DNA from: SPJN01 sp965229935
GTDB taxonomy: Bacteria > Pseudomonadota > Alphaproteobacteria > SPJN01
Length of the DNA: 64,000 bases
Direction of reading: 5' to 3'
Assembly: GCA_965229935.1 (NCBI GenBank)
Contig: CBDDKB010000002.1
Coordinates: forward strand, 2,790,001-2,854,000
Numbering within the stretch: position 1 is the first letter of the stretch; each line of letters starts with the position of its first letter. Shown here piece by piece: positions 25,351 through 34,754 of this stretch. Position numbers and translations under genes: made by a program. A model generated the notes under the pieces. The model was not told the origin of the DNA. It saw nothing but the letters and a program-made list of their open reading frames with translations, and ran no database searches.

Positions 25351-26062
25351 CCCCTCTCGCACTGTTTCACCTGTTGCGCTTGTGGCAGCATTGACGGTCG
25401 CCGCTGCGCCTGCCGCGCACGCGCAGGATGAGGCAGCCCCGTCAGACTATGGCAAATGGGCTGCCGGGATAGGCGTGTCCAGCTTGGGCGGTGAATTGCA
25501 GGTGCGCTATGAAATTGGCGACACGGTTGCCGTGCGCGGGATTGTGGCCGGTGGGGCTGTTAATTTCACAACCTTTCAGGACGGCTTTGCCTATGAGTAT
25601 GAGGTGAGCTTGGGCTCAGCCGGTGGTGTTGTTGACTGGCATCCATTCCGCAACGGGTTCCGCCTGTCAGCAGGGGGGCGGTATAATAATAATCATGTGG
25701 ATCTGCTGATCCGTCCCGGACGGGATGAAAGTGTTCCCGGCACTATTCTTGACCCCTTGAATGATGTGGCTATTGGCTTATTCAGCCCCGCATCGGTAGA
25801 GGGGCAGGTGGAATTCTTTCCTGTCGCGCCATATTTTGGGATCGGCTATTTCGGGCCCATCTATAAACGGCTTTGGTTAAGTATTGATGCGGGGCTTTAT
25901 TATCAGGGTGATCCCAATGTGACCCTGAACCAGGGGGAAATCGATCTGTTTACGCAGAATCAGGCAGACCTGCTGGCTTCGCAGGAGGAGCAGGCAGAAC
26001 GTGATTTGCGTCTGCTTGCCTATTATCCGGTGGCGTCATTTGCCCTGACCTATCGGTTTTAA
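25319..26062 (+). CDS. Outer-membrane beta-barrel protein overlapping gyrB
   Basis: This protein has about 247 residues. A clear signal peptide is cut after PAAHA (about residue 35). The mature part alternates polar and hydrophobic residues in beta strands (GKWAAGIGVSSLGGELQVRY, RLWLSIDAGLYYQG) and ends with the terminal Phe typical of BAM substrates (FALTYRF). It is probably an 8- to 10-strand barrel of unknown function. The ATG at 25319 lies inside the last gyrB codons behind CAGGACA, so translation is coupled to gyrB. Longer upstream frames add only out-of-frame gyrB sequence. A strong terminator follows. Confidence 0.82.
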   Translation: MRLRSPISTFSPSRTVSPVALVAALTVAAAPAAHAQDEAAPSDYGKWAAGIGVSSLGGELQVRYEIGDTVAVRGIVAGGAVNFTTFQDGFAYEYEVSLGSAGGVVDWHPFRNGFRLSAGGRYNNNHVDLLIRPGRDESVPGTILDPLNDVAIGLFSPASVEGQVEFFPVAPYFGIGYFGPIYKRLWLSIDAGLYYQGDPNVTLNQGEIDLFTQNQADLLASQEEQAERDLRLLAYYPVASFALTYRF

Positions 26063-26093
26063 TCTCTTCTGTCTTAAGAACCATTTGGGCAAG

Positions 26094-26125
26094 AAAAAAC
26101 CCCGCCTTTTGCAAGGCGGGGTTTT
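26094..26125. terminator. Bidirectional rho-independent terminator
   Basis: AAAACCCCGCCTT and AAGGCGGGGTTTT form a 13-bp stem with a TTGC loop, with T-runs readable from both strands. It ends both the gyrB-barrel transcript and the minus-strand transcript of the large barrel gene. Confidence 0.93.
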
Positions 26126-26145
26126 GCGTGTCTATGTCTGGTCGG

Positions 26146-27900
26146 TTAGAACTTGCGGCGCAGTTCCATCCGAACGCCTGAGATTGATTCGAGGTTCTCC
26201 CGATCACCGATCATACCATCAAGGCGCAGGATCCAAGCCGGGCTCAACGGTTTTTGGTACCGTGCGCCAAGGGCATATTGGTCACCCGGTGCAGCCCGGC
26301 CTGTCCGGTCGCCATGGGTCTGAACTGTTGCAACCTCGACAATCAATTGCTGATCAAGAGCAAACAGATACATGACGCCAGCGGCACCACCATATGTGTC
26401 CTCGGCAGTGTCATCCAACTTGGGGAAACCTGTCAGCGCATCGGTTTCAAAGTTAATACCTGTATTCTTCAGCACGCCGCCATTGTCACGGACCAATGAA
26501 CGGGGCTTGCCGTTACCGTACCAAAAGTTAGCGTAAGGCACCAAGGTTGAAGGCAAGTGTGTGATGAAGGATGTTTCAAGGATGTACAGTTCACCATCAG
26601 CGGTCTTGGCAATGCCATTACCCGGATCCTGCCCAAAGTTCCCGATAAAGCGGAATGAGTAGGAGAGGATATCGCGGAAACGCTTGGTGAAAGACAGGCC
26701 AACATTGGTATAGCCAAAGTCTACGCCTGATCCGTTGGCGACGTCATCTTCGATATAACCGATACCCGCTTCGATATAGCCGCTCAGCGCCTCGATCGTT
26801 GTGGTGAAGCCATAAAGGGAGACGTCTTTTTCTTCTGCCTTGCCTTTGAGGTTAAACACAGCCTGTGTCGTCACACGCTCAGGCGCGTAGAAGAAGATCA
26901 GGTCCATGTTTGAAATATCAAAGACCGGGCTGTTCAGTGACGGGATGGTAAAGGCAAGGCCGCCAATGTCATCATCGGCCCAAATACCGTTCTGGTAAAA
27001 GACTGGGAACACACCAATTGCAAAGGGTATATCATAGGTCGTGTATTCGTCGGTCAGACCAGAAACAATGGCGCCCAGATCACCTTCAAGGAACAGGGTT
27101 TCCAATTTCGGGTCGAAAACAAATTCATCTTCCTTCAGGCTTTTATCACCGCCGGAAAATTCGCTGCGTGTGATGGACCGATCATCCTGCAAGGGCTGCA
27201 TGAAGGCATGAATGCGTTCGGTAGATGTCAGCTTCAGGTCAATGTCCAGGTTAAGCTGGGCAACGGCCTGCCCAAGTTCCGCATTGCCATTGTCATTATA
27301 GGCGACGACAGATTTGAAATCGCCATAGACAAGCAGTTGCGGACGCACAGGGTTCTTGCGGCCGATAATATTCCAACCTTCGCCAAGCGGGCCTTCTTGA
27401 TACATCGGCTCAGGCCATTCGATCAGGGGCGCAACGCGGTACACAGCTTTTTTGCCGCCGTAAATCTTCAGTTGCTCTTCAGGATCATAGGGCAGCTCTT
27501 CATAGACAGGATCGCCGCCAAACTGTGACCGGTCAAATTCTGCCGGACGGGCGCGGTCATCGTGAACCTGTTCAAAATGATGCACGCCAGGCGTTTCGCC
27601 ATGATGATCATCAGCCGCTGCGGCCGGGGCATGATCGCCAGCGGCGGGGGCAGCAGGTTTGTCCTCTGCGCGCGGTTCATGTGACGGTGCGCGGCGACTG
27701 CGAGAGCGGCGCTTTGCGGCATCACGGTCATCTTGTTGCTGGATCTTCGTATCATCAAAGATCGCGCCCTTTGGTGGGCCGTCAGATGCAGCGTCTGCTG
27801 CCATTGCGGTTCCGCTAAATAGATAGCCCGTCGCAATCAACGTTCCGGCAGCCAACACGGTCAAGGACGGCTGTTTGGACCAAGAGACAGATTTGATCAT
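26146..27900 (-). CDS. Large outer-membrane beta-barrel protein, cytochrome partner candidate
   Basis: This 584-residue protein is exported by a signal peptide (cut near AMA-ADA, residue 35). Residues 60-120 are a low-complexity linker with an Arg/Ser-rich part and a His/Asp-rich part (H90, H99, H100, H107, H108, H113). From about residue 140 the sequence is a series of amphipathic beta strands ending GVRMELRRKF, with the terminal Phe of outer-membrane barrels. The length suits 16-22 strands. It contains no Cys, so the CxxC of MtrB is absent. I do not recognise the family. It lies 178 bases downstream of the pentahaem cytochrome gene on the same strand, which suggests they are expressed together. 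Passive porin is the main alternative. Confidence 0.8.
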   Translation of the reverse strand: MIKSVSWSKQPSLTVLAAGTLIATGYLFSGTAMAADAASDGPPKGAIFDDTKIQQQDDRDAAKRRSRSRRAPSHEPRAEDKPAAPAAGDHAPAAAADDHHGETPGVHHFEQVHDDRARPAEFDRSQFGGDPVYEELPYDPEEQLKIYGGKKAVYRVAPLIEWPEPMYQEGPLGEGWNIIGRKNPVRPQLLVYGDFKSVVAYNDNGNAELGQAVAQLNLDIDLKLTSTERIHAFMQPLQDDRSITRSEFSGGDKSLKEDEFVFDPKLETLFLEGDLGAIVSGLTDEYTTYDIPFAIGVFPVFYQNGIWADDDIGGLAFTIPSLNSPVFDISNMDLIFFYAPERVTTQAVFNLKGKAEEKDVSLYGFTTTIEALSGYIEAGIGYIEDDVANGSGVDFGYTNVGLSFTKRFRDILSYSFRFIGNFGQDPGNGIAKTADGELYILETSFITHLPSTLVPYANFWYGNGKPRSLVRDNGGVLKNTGINFETDALTGFPKLDDTAEDTYGGAAGVMYLFALDQQLIVEVATVQTHGDRTGRAAPGDQYALGARYQKPLSPAWILRLDGMIGDRENLESISGVRMELRRKF

Positions 27901-28078
27901 GGCATATCGGGCCTAAAAATCATGTTCAGGAAACACAGACACCGGTCGTACACCTGCATAAGCAGATAAGTAACAAGCCCCGTCCCCTTAGTCTGACTTT
28001 ATCTAGCCCCCCTTTACTGTTTTCACACTCACCAAGGATTGGACGGCCCATCGGGCCGCCCGACAGATTTTATTTGAC
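27901..28078 (-). other. Cytochrome-barrel intercistronic gap with hairpin
   Basis: A 9-bp stem with one mismatch (28041-28049 with 28053-28061, loop ATC) lies 18 bases after the cytochrome stop on the transcript. No T-run follows, so it looks more like an RNA-stabilising or attenuating hairpin than a terminator. A separate promoter for the barrel gene could lie in the remainder. Confidence 0.5.
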
Positions 28079-29998
28079 TTAACGAACTTCAAACTCAACA
28101 GCCTGAGGATGGATATCAATCATATCCTCATTGATGTTGCGGATCATTTCGTCAGTCGCGCCGACAAAGCGCATGAAGTAGATCGGCTCAGCACGGCTGC
28201 GCATGCGGGCCTGCAGCTTATAGGTGCCCGGCTTGCTCATCGCATCGGCGGGAACCTTGTACTTCGCTTCACGAACACCGAAAGGCGGAATTGAACGGCC
28301 TTCCATGCGCACCAAGGGCGGATGGTTCAACACGGTGGTCGGTTGCGGTGCAGGACGCAGCATCGGGCGCTGGTCAACATCGAACTGAACCGGCAGGTAC
28401 ATTTCGCGGTCGGTGCCCTTGATGTTTGTGGTCAGGAACTTGGTCTGCAGGTTGACCAATTGGTCATCATGCTCAATCGTGCCTGCTGCCACATCCAGTG
28501 AATGCAGATCAGCCATATCGCCATGTGAGTCCACATAGCCTGACTCCCAGACGATTTCGCCATCAGGATCGATCAGCGCAACATTCATCCAGATTTCAGG
28601 CTGTGCGCCCAATGAACCTGAGGGCAGGTTATGGCCCTTATCAATGTTGCGGATATTGTATGAGAAGCTGAGATCTTCGCCAGCGCGCAGTTCACCTTCA
28701 TTGTGGAAGAACGGACCTTCAAGGCGTGAGCCATTTTCCATCACAGCAATACGTTCACGACGCTTGCGGTTCAGGACCAGACGGTTCTTTTCAACGATCA
28801 GGCGGGCAATCTCGCGTGAGGCACGGTTATCCCAAGGTGAGGGGAAGTCAGGTGCTGCAATCTTGCCGGATGCCAGCTTGGCTTCCCAGGCAGGCTTGCC
28901 CCAATCTGAGCGGTAATCAAACAGCAACCACTGTTTGATGGTCCAGCGCAAACCTTCAACTGTGAAGGGGAAGATGCCCGGATGGCCGATCGGGTAACCG
29001 GGGCCATAGAATGAATGGTTTGAATGTTTTGCATTGGGGTCACCCACCGGGCGGCCATTCACAATGGCAACAGGTGCAGTGGCATAGCCCAGCGGTTCGC
29101 CGGGGACTTTACCCATATGACATTCCTGACAGGTGATCCCTTCTTTAAGGGCAGGGCTGTCACGATATTGGTCCCACACCACTTCAAGCTTAATGCCAAG
29201 GTTCACAGCAACCTGATGGCAGGAGACGCAGAATTCGGACTGGCCGATCTGATCAAACTCAATAGCGGCCAAATGAACCGGAGGACGTGCAGATGTGGGG
29301 GTTTCCCCTTCGCCTACGGTGATTTGGTAATAGTCGGGATTTTCAATGACTTTATCCAGGTTTTCAGCAACGCCTGCGCCAAACACGGGGTCAGAAACAT
29401 TACCCGGGCGGATGTGGCGTTCGCCATTGACCTTGAAGAATGACGCGCCCACACGGTGACAGGTCACGCAAGTGATGCCTTCACGTGCAACGGGGGAGCG
29501 TTCCCACAATGCCAGTTCACGCTTTTCACCCAGCTGTGTGCCGACCTGTTGGTGACAACGCACGCAAAATGTACCCATTGTGCCTGCCGTCAGATCATTC
29601 ACGGCCTGTTCGAACTTGTGGAACATGGGAGAGATCGAGGCGTAAGCATGGTTAGAGCTTGACCATTCCTGGAAAACTTGCAGATGGCAGCGGCCACAGG
29701 CAACAGCCGACGGAAACGGCGTGTCCGCAAAGATTGTGGCATGTGGATCAGCCCCATCTTCCAGCTGCTTTGCCGGTGCCAAGGCTGAGCTTGTGTTGGC
29801 GGCAACCTGAACACGGGCGGCATCTTCATGCTTTGCCTGTGTCGGGGTCTGTTTTTGATCTGCTGTGGTTGCGGCGGCAACCTGCATAGATGTGTCTGCA
29901 TCGGCTGCAGTGGCGTGACCAAGCGGCAAGCTGATCAACAACGCCAAAGCTGCGCCTGAGATGATTGCGGAAAATTTACCCGAAACACCGAAATTCAT
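28079..29998 (-). CDS. Pentahaem c-type cytochrome
   Basis: This 639-residue exported protein has five CxxCH haem-binding motifs: CGRCH (101), CVRCH (145), CVTCH (177), CVSCH (257) and CQECH (290). A signal peptide is cut after about residue 31 and no lipobox is present, so it is probably a soluble periplasmic or secreted protein. The haem region loosely resembles the cytochrome c-554 group. The remaining 340 residues have no haem motif and look beta-rich. The ATG at 29998 follows GAGGGA, and an upstream ATG (30043) would place 15 extra residues before the signal peptide. The next gene on the strand is an outer-membrane barrel. The redox partner and substrate are unknown. Confidence 0.88.
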   Translation of the reverse strand: MNFGVSGKFSAIISGAALALLISLPLGHATAADADTSMQVAAATTADQKQTPTQAKHEDAARVQVAANTSSALAPAKQLEDGADPHATIFADTPFPSAVACGRCHLQVFQEWSSSNHAYASISPMFHKFEQAVNDLTAGTMGTFCVRCHQQVGTQLGEKRELALWERSPVAREGITCVTCHRVGASFFKVNGERHIRPGNVSDPVFGAGVAENLDKVIENPDYYQITVGEGETPTSARPPVHLAAIEFDQIGQSEFCVSCHQVAVNLGIKLEVVWDQYRDSPALKEGITCQECHMGKVPGEPLGYATAPVAIVNGRPVGDPNAKHSNHSFYGPGYPIGHPGIFPFTVEGLRWTIKQWLLFDYRSDWGKPAWEAKLASGKIAAPDFPSPWDNRASREIARLIVEKNRLVLNRKRRERIAVMENGSRLEGPFFHNEGELRAGEDLSFSYNIRNIDKGHNLPSGSLGAQPEIWMNVALIDPDGEIVWESGYVDSHGDMADLHSLDVAAGTIEHDDQLVNLQTKFLTTNIKGTDREMYLPVQFDVDQRPMLRPAPQPTTVLNHPPLVRMEGRSIPPFGVREAKYKVPADAMSKPGTYKLQARMRSRAEPIYFMRFVGATDEMIRNINEDMIDIHPQAVEFEVR

Positions 29999-30578
29999 GC
30001 TCTTTGTCCCTCGTACAGTCTGCCAAACTGTTTTGTTCAGCACGGTGCCTGATGAAACGCTGACCTGTCGATGGACGGCAGAATGCCACCAGACAAGATC
30101 AACTGTTCAGGCAAGACCCTTATGTCAAAGAAAGCTTTTTAGCCCCCGAAAGCACAATGGTCCCTACTGTGCCCAACCCCATACATTATGAATGTGCCTG
30201 CATTGATACCGAATCGGTGTCCTGATATTGCCTGCGACATTCACGTCACAATTTAGCCCAATTTGTCTAAACGGCTCAATCATGAATATCGTTATTTTGT
30301 TGATATTTGGCAACATTATGTGACGGTTTCCGGTTTTTGACATGCCAGAACACGTTATTTTCCTGACTATTGCTGCGATTTCACAGCCTTTGCCCTGATT
30401 TGCGCCATGCTTCGAATGCGGGCAGTGCGGAAAATTTATTTCCGCACTGCATCATTTTACACTTGCCGAACGTTTTTTGGTCGGTCAGGCTGTTGATAAC
30501 GACGTGAAGTTCCTAGAGCAGCGTTGGTTTGCGCCCCCCAATGACCGTTAGGTGCAGGCCAATGCAAAAAGGTTGGAT
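29999..30578. other. Divergent intergenic region, cytochrome / esterase
   Basis: No gene was seen in these 580 bases. The part from about 30200 to 30480 is AT-rich and should contain both promoters. A weak FNR-like half-match at 30300-30313 was considered and not accepted. Confidence 0.5.
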
Positions 30579-31616
30579 ATGAGCATACAGGCATTTTTGT
30601 TCCGGCAAGTCATTCGCCAGTCTATCAAGTCGCCTGCCGTAATGGGCACAATCAAAAACCGCTTGATTCCGACAGAGATGGGGATCGCTGGCGTGCGCGG
30701 CGGCATTAACGAGGCTTTGGCCCGCATAACCCGTGTGCCGTCTTTTGTGCAGGTACAAGATGTGGATGCAGGCGGCGTGCCCGCAGAATGGATCCGTGTT
30801 CCTGAAAGCGACAAAGATGCCGTGCTGATTTACCTGCATGGCGGGGCTTACGTCCTAGGCTCTGCCGAGACGCACCGGAATCTGGCATGGCGTTTGGCTG
30901 TTAAGGCGCGCTGCCGGGTCTTGTTGGTTGATTACAGGCTTGCCCCGGAACATCCCTATCCCGCGCCGGTCGAAGATGCCATTGCTGCCTATGATTGGGT
31001 GTTGGAACAGGGGTTCGATCCCAGCCGCATCGGAATTTCCGGTGACAGCGCAGGTGGCGGGCTGACCTTTGCGACACTTGCCAAGATCAAGGATACGGAT
31101 CGGCCCATGCCCGCAGTGGCTTTCGGCATTTCCCCTTGGACCGATTTGGCCTGCACAGGTAAATCCTTGCGCACAAATGCCAAGGCAGACCCGATGTTTG
31201 ATCCGGGTGCTATTCCGCGCGCTGTCGATTTTTATTTGCAGGGGGCGGATCCTTATGACCCCTATGCCTCTCCCCTTTATGCGGATTTTGAAGGCTTCCC
31301 CCCAACCATGATCCATGTCGGCTCGTCAGAAATTCTGCTCGATGACGCGCGGCGGCTTGCTCATAACATGAAGGAAGCTGGCGTGTTGGTAGAGCTTGAG
31401 GTCTGGCGCAACATGCCCCATGTCTGGCATGTGTTTGCCCCCTTCCTACCTGAATCAACACAGGCTATTTCGCGCGGTGCCCGCTTCTTGCTGCGCCATA
31501 TGGCAGAGGGGAGGGAGCGTCGCTCCGCCTCCATCACCTATTTGGAAAATCATCGCAAGGCGCCGATTTCGCGCGCGCCGCGCCGCCATGCAACCGTGTC
31601 CGGCGAAGGTAACTGA
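30579..31616 (+). CDS. HSL-family esterase/lipase (alpha/beta hydrolase)
   Basis: This enzyme of about 345 residues belongs to the hormone-sensitive-lipase-like group. The oxyanion HGGAYVLGS motif, the nucleophile motif GDSAGG (Ser), the Asp region HVGSSEILLDDA and the His in MPHVWHVFAPFLP form a complete catalytic set. It hydrolyses short or medium acyl esters, but the natural substrate is unknown. The C-terminal 35 residues are basic and probably disordered. The ATG at 30579 follows AAAGGTTGGAT, and an ATG at 30552 has no such site. A terminator follows. Confidence 0.92.
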   Translation: MSIQAFLFRQVIRQSIKSPAVMGTIKNRLIPTEMGIAGVRGGINEALARITRVPSFVQVQDVDAGGVPAEWIRVPESDKDAVLIYLHGGAYVLGSAETHRNLAWRLAVKARCRVLLVDYRLAPEHPYPAPVEDAIAAYDWVLEQGFDPSRIGISGDSAGGGLTFATLAKIKDTDRPMPAVAFGISPWTDLACTGKSLRTNAKADPMFDPGAIPRAVDFYLQGADPYDPYASPLYADFEGFPPTMIHVGSSEILLDDARRLAHNMKEAGVLVELEVWRNMPHVWHVFAPFLPESTQAISRGARFLLRHMAEGRERRSASITYLENHRKAPISRAPRRHATVSGEGN

Positions 31617-31639
31617 CTTTTTCGGCGTGGGTAAGGTGT

Positions 31640-31676
31640 AAGGCGCTGCCCCTAAACGCAGTGCCTTGCTTCTTTT
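31640..31676 (+). terminator. Rho-independent terminator after the esterase gene
   Basis: AAGGCGCTGC (31640-31649) pairs with GCAGTGCCTT (31658-31667) with one G-T pair, around an 8-base loop. It is followed by GCTTCTTTT. Confidence 0.7.
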
Positions 31677-31763
31677 GATTGACTGTCGCAAGCTGGCCTA
31701 GAAACAAACTGTCTTACACTTGGTGGGCTGTTACGCATCCCATTATAAAGGAAAGCGCGCCGC

Positions 31764-33284
31764 GTGGTCGTTCGCATTCGCACCGTTGCCTTTGAAGGCA
31801 TCGCCATCAAACCTGTTGAAGTTCAGGTGCAGATCGCCAGTGGCCTGCCGGCCTTTACCCTTGTGGGCCTTGCCGACAAGGCCGTGACGGAGGCGAAGGA
31901 GCGTGTTCGTTCCGCCATCACCGCGTTGGGCTTGGCGATGCCAGCAAAGCGGATCACCGTCAATCTTGCGCCCGCCGATTTACCGAAAGAGGGCAGCCAC
32001 TATGATCTGCCGATCGTGCTTGGTCTGATGGCTGCGATGGGCGCGATCGATCCGGTTGAGGTCCAAGGCCCGATTGTGATGGGGGAACTTGCGCTTGATG
32101 GTGCGTTGGCCCCTGTGCCCGGTGTCTTGCCCGCAGGTCTGTTCGCAGCAGAACAAGACGCCATGCTGATCTGCCCGGCAGACAATGGGGCGGAGGCATT
32201 GTGGGCCAGTCCTGACCTTGAAATTATTGCGGCGCCGTCATTGCGTGCGGTGGTTGACCATTTAAGTGGGCAGCAGCCATGCCCCCTGCCTGACCTATCG
32301 GCTGATAACCAAAGGGGGGAGGAGGGTGGCCCCCTTGCCCTGCTGGACCTGAAAGATGTTAAGGGACAGGAAACGGCCAAGCGCGCCTTGGAAGTTGCAG
32401 CGGCCGGGTCGCACAATATGTTGATGGTCGGTCCACCCGGTGCAGGCAAGTCGATGCTGGCCGCGCGCTTGCCATCCATCCTGCCGCCACTGACACCGCG
32501 GGAGGCATTGGACCTTGCCATGGTCCGCTCACTCGCGGGGGCAGAAGATGGGGCGGTCATGCGGGAGGCACGGCCCTTTCGTAATCCGCATCATTCAGCA
32601 AGTATGGCAGCTTTGATCGGTGGCGGGCAGCGTGCCCGTCCCGGTGAGGTGTCGCTTGCCCATTGCGGTGTTTTGTTTCTGGATGAGCTACCCGAATTTG
32701 CCCGGCCTGTGTTGGATGCCTTGCGCCAGCCGCTTGAAACGGCACAGGCTGTCATTGCCCGCGCCAATCGTCATGTGACCTATCCTGCTGATGTGCAATT
32801 GGTGGCGGCGATGAACCCGTGCCGCTGCGGTTATATGGGTGATCCATCGCGCGCCTGTTCGCGTGTGCCGCGCTGTGGGGAGGATTATCAGGCCAAGATT
32901 TCGGGGCCATTGTTGGACCGTATTGATATCCGCATTGACGTGCCCCCGGTCAGGCCGCGTGACCTTGCCCTGCCGCAAGCCAAAGAAGGCAGTGCGGAGG
33001 TGCGCGCCCGCGTGATTGCAGCCCGTGCAGCGCAAACCGACCGCTATAAAGACCTGCCGATACGCAGCAATGCGCAGGCTGACAATCAGGTGTTGAATGA
33101 ACGTGGACACATCGCGGCAGATGCGATGGAATTGGCGCTTGAGGCGGCTGACAAGTTTGCCCTGTCAGCGCGCGGCTTTGTTCGTGTGTTGCGCGTTGGC
33201 CGGACTATCGCGGATCTTGATGCCAGCAGCACTGTCGAAAAACTCCATATGGGTGAGGCATTGTCGCTTCGTCGTGCAGTCTAG
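31764..33284 (+). CDS. YifB/ComM family AAA+ ATPase
   Basis: This 506-residue protein has the full ComM layout: an N-terminal Lon-protease-like domain (VEVQVQIASGLPAFTLVGLA, LAPADLPKEGSHYDLPIVLG), the AAA+ core with Walker A MVGPPGAGKSMLAARLPSIL, Walker B VLFLDELPEF, a Cys-bearing insert (MNPCRCGYMGDP) and the C-terminal Mg-chelatase-like domain. ComM is a hexameric helicase that helps branch migration during natural transformation in Vibrio and Acinetobacter. Whether this organism is competent is not shown here. The GTG start follows AAAGGAAA. It probably has its own promoter after the preceding terminator. Confidence 0.95.
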   Translation: MVVRIRTVAFEGIAIKPVEVQVQIASGLPAFTLVGLADKAVTEAKERVRSAITALGLAMPAKRITVNLAPADLPKEGSHYDLPIVLGLMAAMGAIDPVEVQGPIVMGELALDGALAPVPGVLPAGLFAAEQDAMLICPADNGAEALWASPDLEIIAAPSLRAVVDHLSGQQPCPLPDLSADNQRGEEGGPLALLDLKDVKGQETAKRALEVAAAGSHNMLMVGPPGAGKSMLAARLPSILPPLTPREALDLAMVRSLAGAEDGAVMREARPFRNPHHSASMAALIGGGQRARPGEVSLAHCGVLFLDELPEFARPVLDALRQPLETAQAVIARANRHVTYPADVQLVAAMNPCRCGYMGDPSRACSRVPRCGEDYQAKISGPLLDRIDIRIDVPPVRPRDLALPQAKEGSAEVRARVIAARAAQTDRYKDLPIRSNAQADNQVLNERGHIAADAMELALEAADKFALSARGFVRVLRVGRTIADLDASSTVEKLHMGEALSLRRAV

Positions 33285-33353
33285 GCGCTGATCGCTTCTT
33301 GATTTCGCCATCATTGCGGGCGAGTGTCGGGATAGAATTGTTAGCGGAAATTT

Positions 33354-34688
33354 GTGACCCCTATGTCTGATCAGGCAAATCCAGTCCTAGAACCCAAATC
33401 CAAGCTGGCGGCACTCTTGGTTTATTTTGAGGCCCCGGTCTTCAGCATGATCCTGTTTGGCTTTGCCAGCGGCCTGCCGCTAGCACTGACGGGATCGACC
33501 CTTTTGGGCTGGATGACAGAAGCGGGCGTAAGCCTGACCAGCATAGGTCTGTTCGCATCTGTCGGCGTGCCTTATTCGTTGAAATTTTTATGGTCGCCCC
33601 TGATTGATGGGGTGCCGCTTCCAGTTATGACGCGTCTGTTCGGACGTCGCCGTGGCTGGTTGATCACTTTGCAGTTATTGCTGGTTGTGGCGGTCATCGC
33701 CCTGGGGATGAATGATCCCACATCAAGCCTGTTTGTAACCGCGGTGCTGGCGCTGATCGTGTCAACCTTGTCGGCCAGTCAGGACATTGTGATCGACGCC
33801 TTTCGCATCGAAAGCCTTGATGAGGATCGGATGGCGGCGGGCGCGTCCGCCTATGTGTTCGGCTATCGGGCGGGGATGTTATTGTCCGGCGCTGGCGCCT
33901 TCGCCCTTGCTGAATTCTATAGCTGGCCCATGGCCTATTTTGTGATGGCAGCAGTTTTGGGCGCGATGGTGCTGGTCACATTGTGGCGGCCTGAGCCGAA
34001 ACAAGTGCCCATCGAAGGGACAGGCGAAGGCGACACACGTGATGATGGCATTGTCCATTTCATAAAGCATAGTGTGATCGGCCCCTTTGCAGATTTCATG
34101 ACCCGCAAACAATGGTGGCTGATCCTGCTGTTCATCATGTTCTATAAATTCGGTGATTCGCTGGCGGGCGTGATGACCACGCCCTTTTTGCTGAAAATCG
34201 GCTTCGACAAGCTCGAAATCGTGGGCATCGTCAAAACATTCGGCTTTGCCGCCACTATGGCGGGGTTTGCACTGGGCGGGCCGCTGGCTGCGGGCATGGG
34301 GCTGATTAAGGCGTTGTGGATTGCCGGGATTTTGCAAATGCTGTCCAATTTAATGTTTGCAATTCAAGCAGTTGCGGGGGCTGACCCCAATCTGCTAACC
34401 GCAACAATTGCGATAGAAAATTTGGCCGGTGGGCTTGGGACAGCGGTTTTTGTCGCCTATATGTCAAGCCTGTGTCATATTTCTTACACAGCAACGCAAT
34501 ACGCCTTGCTGTCATCCTTCATGGCGTTTGCCCGGACCCTCCTATCTTCCGGTGCAGGTGCGATGGCGGATTGGCTTGACTGGACGGGCTTCTTTCTGAT
34601 GACGACCGTTGCAGCCTTGCCCGGATTTGTATTCCTGTGGGTGATAACCCGCAAACCGAATACAGGTGCTGACAGCAGTCGGGCATAG
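33354..34688 (+). CDS. MFS transporter, AmpG-like permease
   Basis: This 444-residue, 12- to 14-helix inner-membrane transporter has the AmpG-type opening ILFGFASGLPLALTGSTL, then PYSLKFLWSPLIDGVPLP and ASQDIVIDAFRIESL. AmpG imports anhydromuropeptides released during cell-wall turnover, and this protein likely does the same. Sequence alone cannot exclude other sugar-peptide cargo. The GTG at 33354 follows AGCGGAAA, and an ATG at 33363 is the alternative. PBP1A and the dipeptide epimerase elsewhere in the window fit a wall-recycling set. Confidence 0.88.
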   Translation: MTPMSDQANPVLEPKSKLAALLVYFEAPVFSMILFGFASGLPLALTGSTLLGWMTEAGVSLTSIGLFASVGVPYSLKFLWSPLIDGVPLPVMTRLFGRRRGWLITLQLLLVVAVIALGMNDPTSSLFVTAVLALIVSTLSASQDIVIDAFRIESLDEDRMAAGASAYVFGYRAGMLLSGAGAFALAEFYSWPMAYFVMAAVLGAMVLVTLWRPEPKQVPIEGTGEGDTRDDGIVHFIKHSVIGPFADFMTRKQWWLILLFIMFYKFGDSLAGVMTTPFLLKIGFDKLEIVGIVKTFGFAATMAGFALGGPLAAGMGLIKALWIAGILQMLSNLMFAIQAVAGADPNLLTATIAIENLAGGLGTAVFVAYMSSLCHISYTATQYALLSSFMAFARTLLSSGAGAMADWLDWTGFFLMTTVAALPGFVFLWVITRKPNTGADSSRA

Positions 34689-34754
34689 GCGAAACGGATC
34701 GCAGTATGAAGACATTACGTTCGGGCTCACCATTCAAGTCATTGGACCTTGCAT

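Noticed and set aside
26146..27900. Naming the barrel MtrB or PioB
   Set aside because: The protein has no cysteine, lacks the N-terminal CxxC of MtrB, and I could not match other segments. Only gene context suggests such a role.
30300..30313. FNR/FixK-like site TTGATATTTGGCAA upstream of the cytochrome
   Set aside because: Only the left half matches TTGAT and the right half is poor against ATCAA. In an AT-rich region this is expected by chance.
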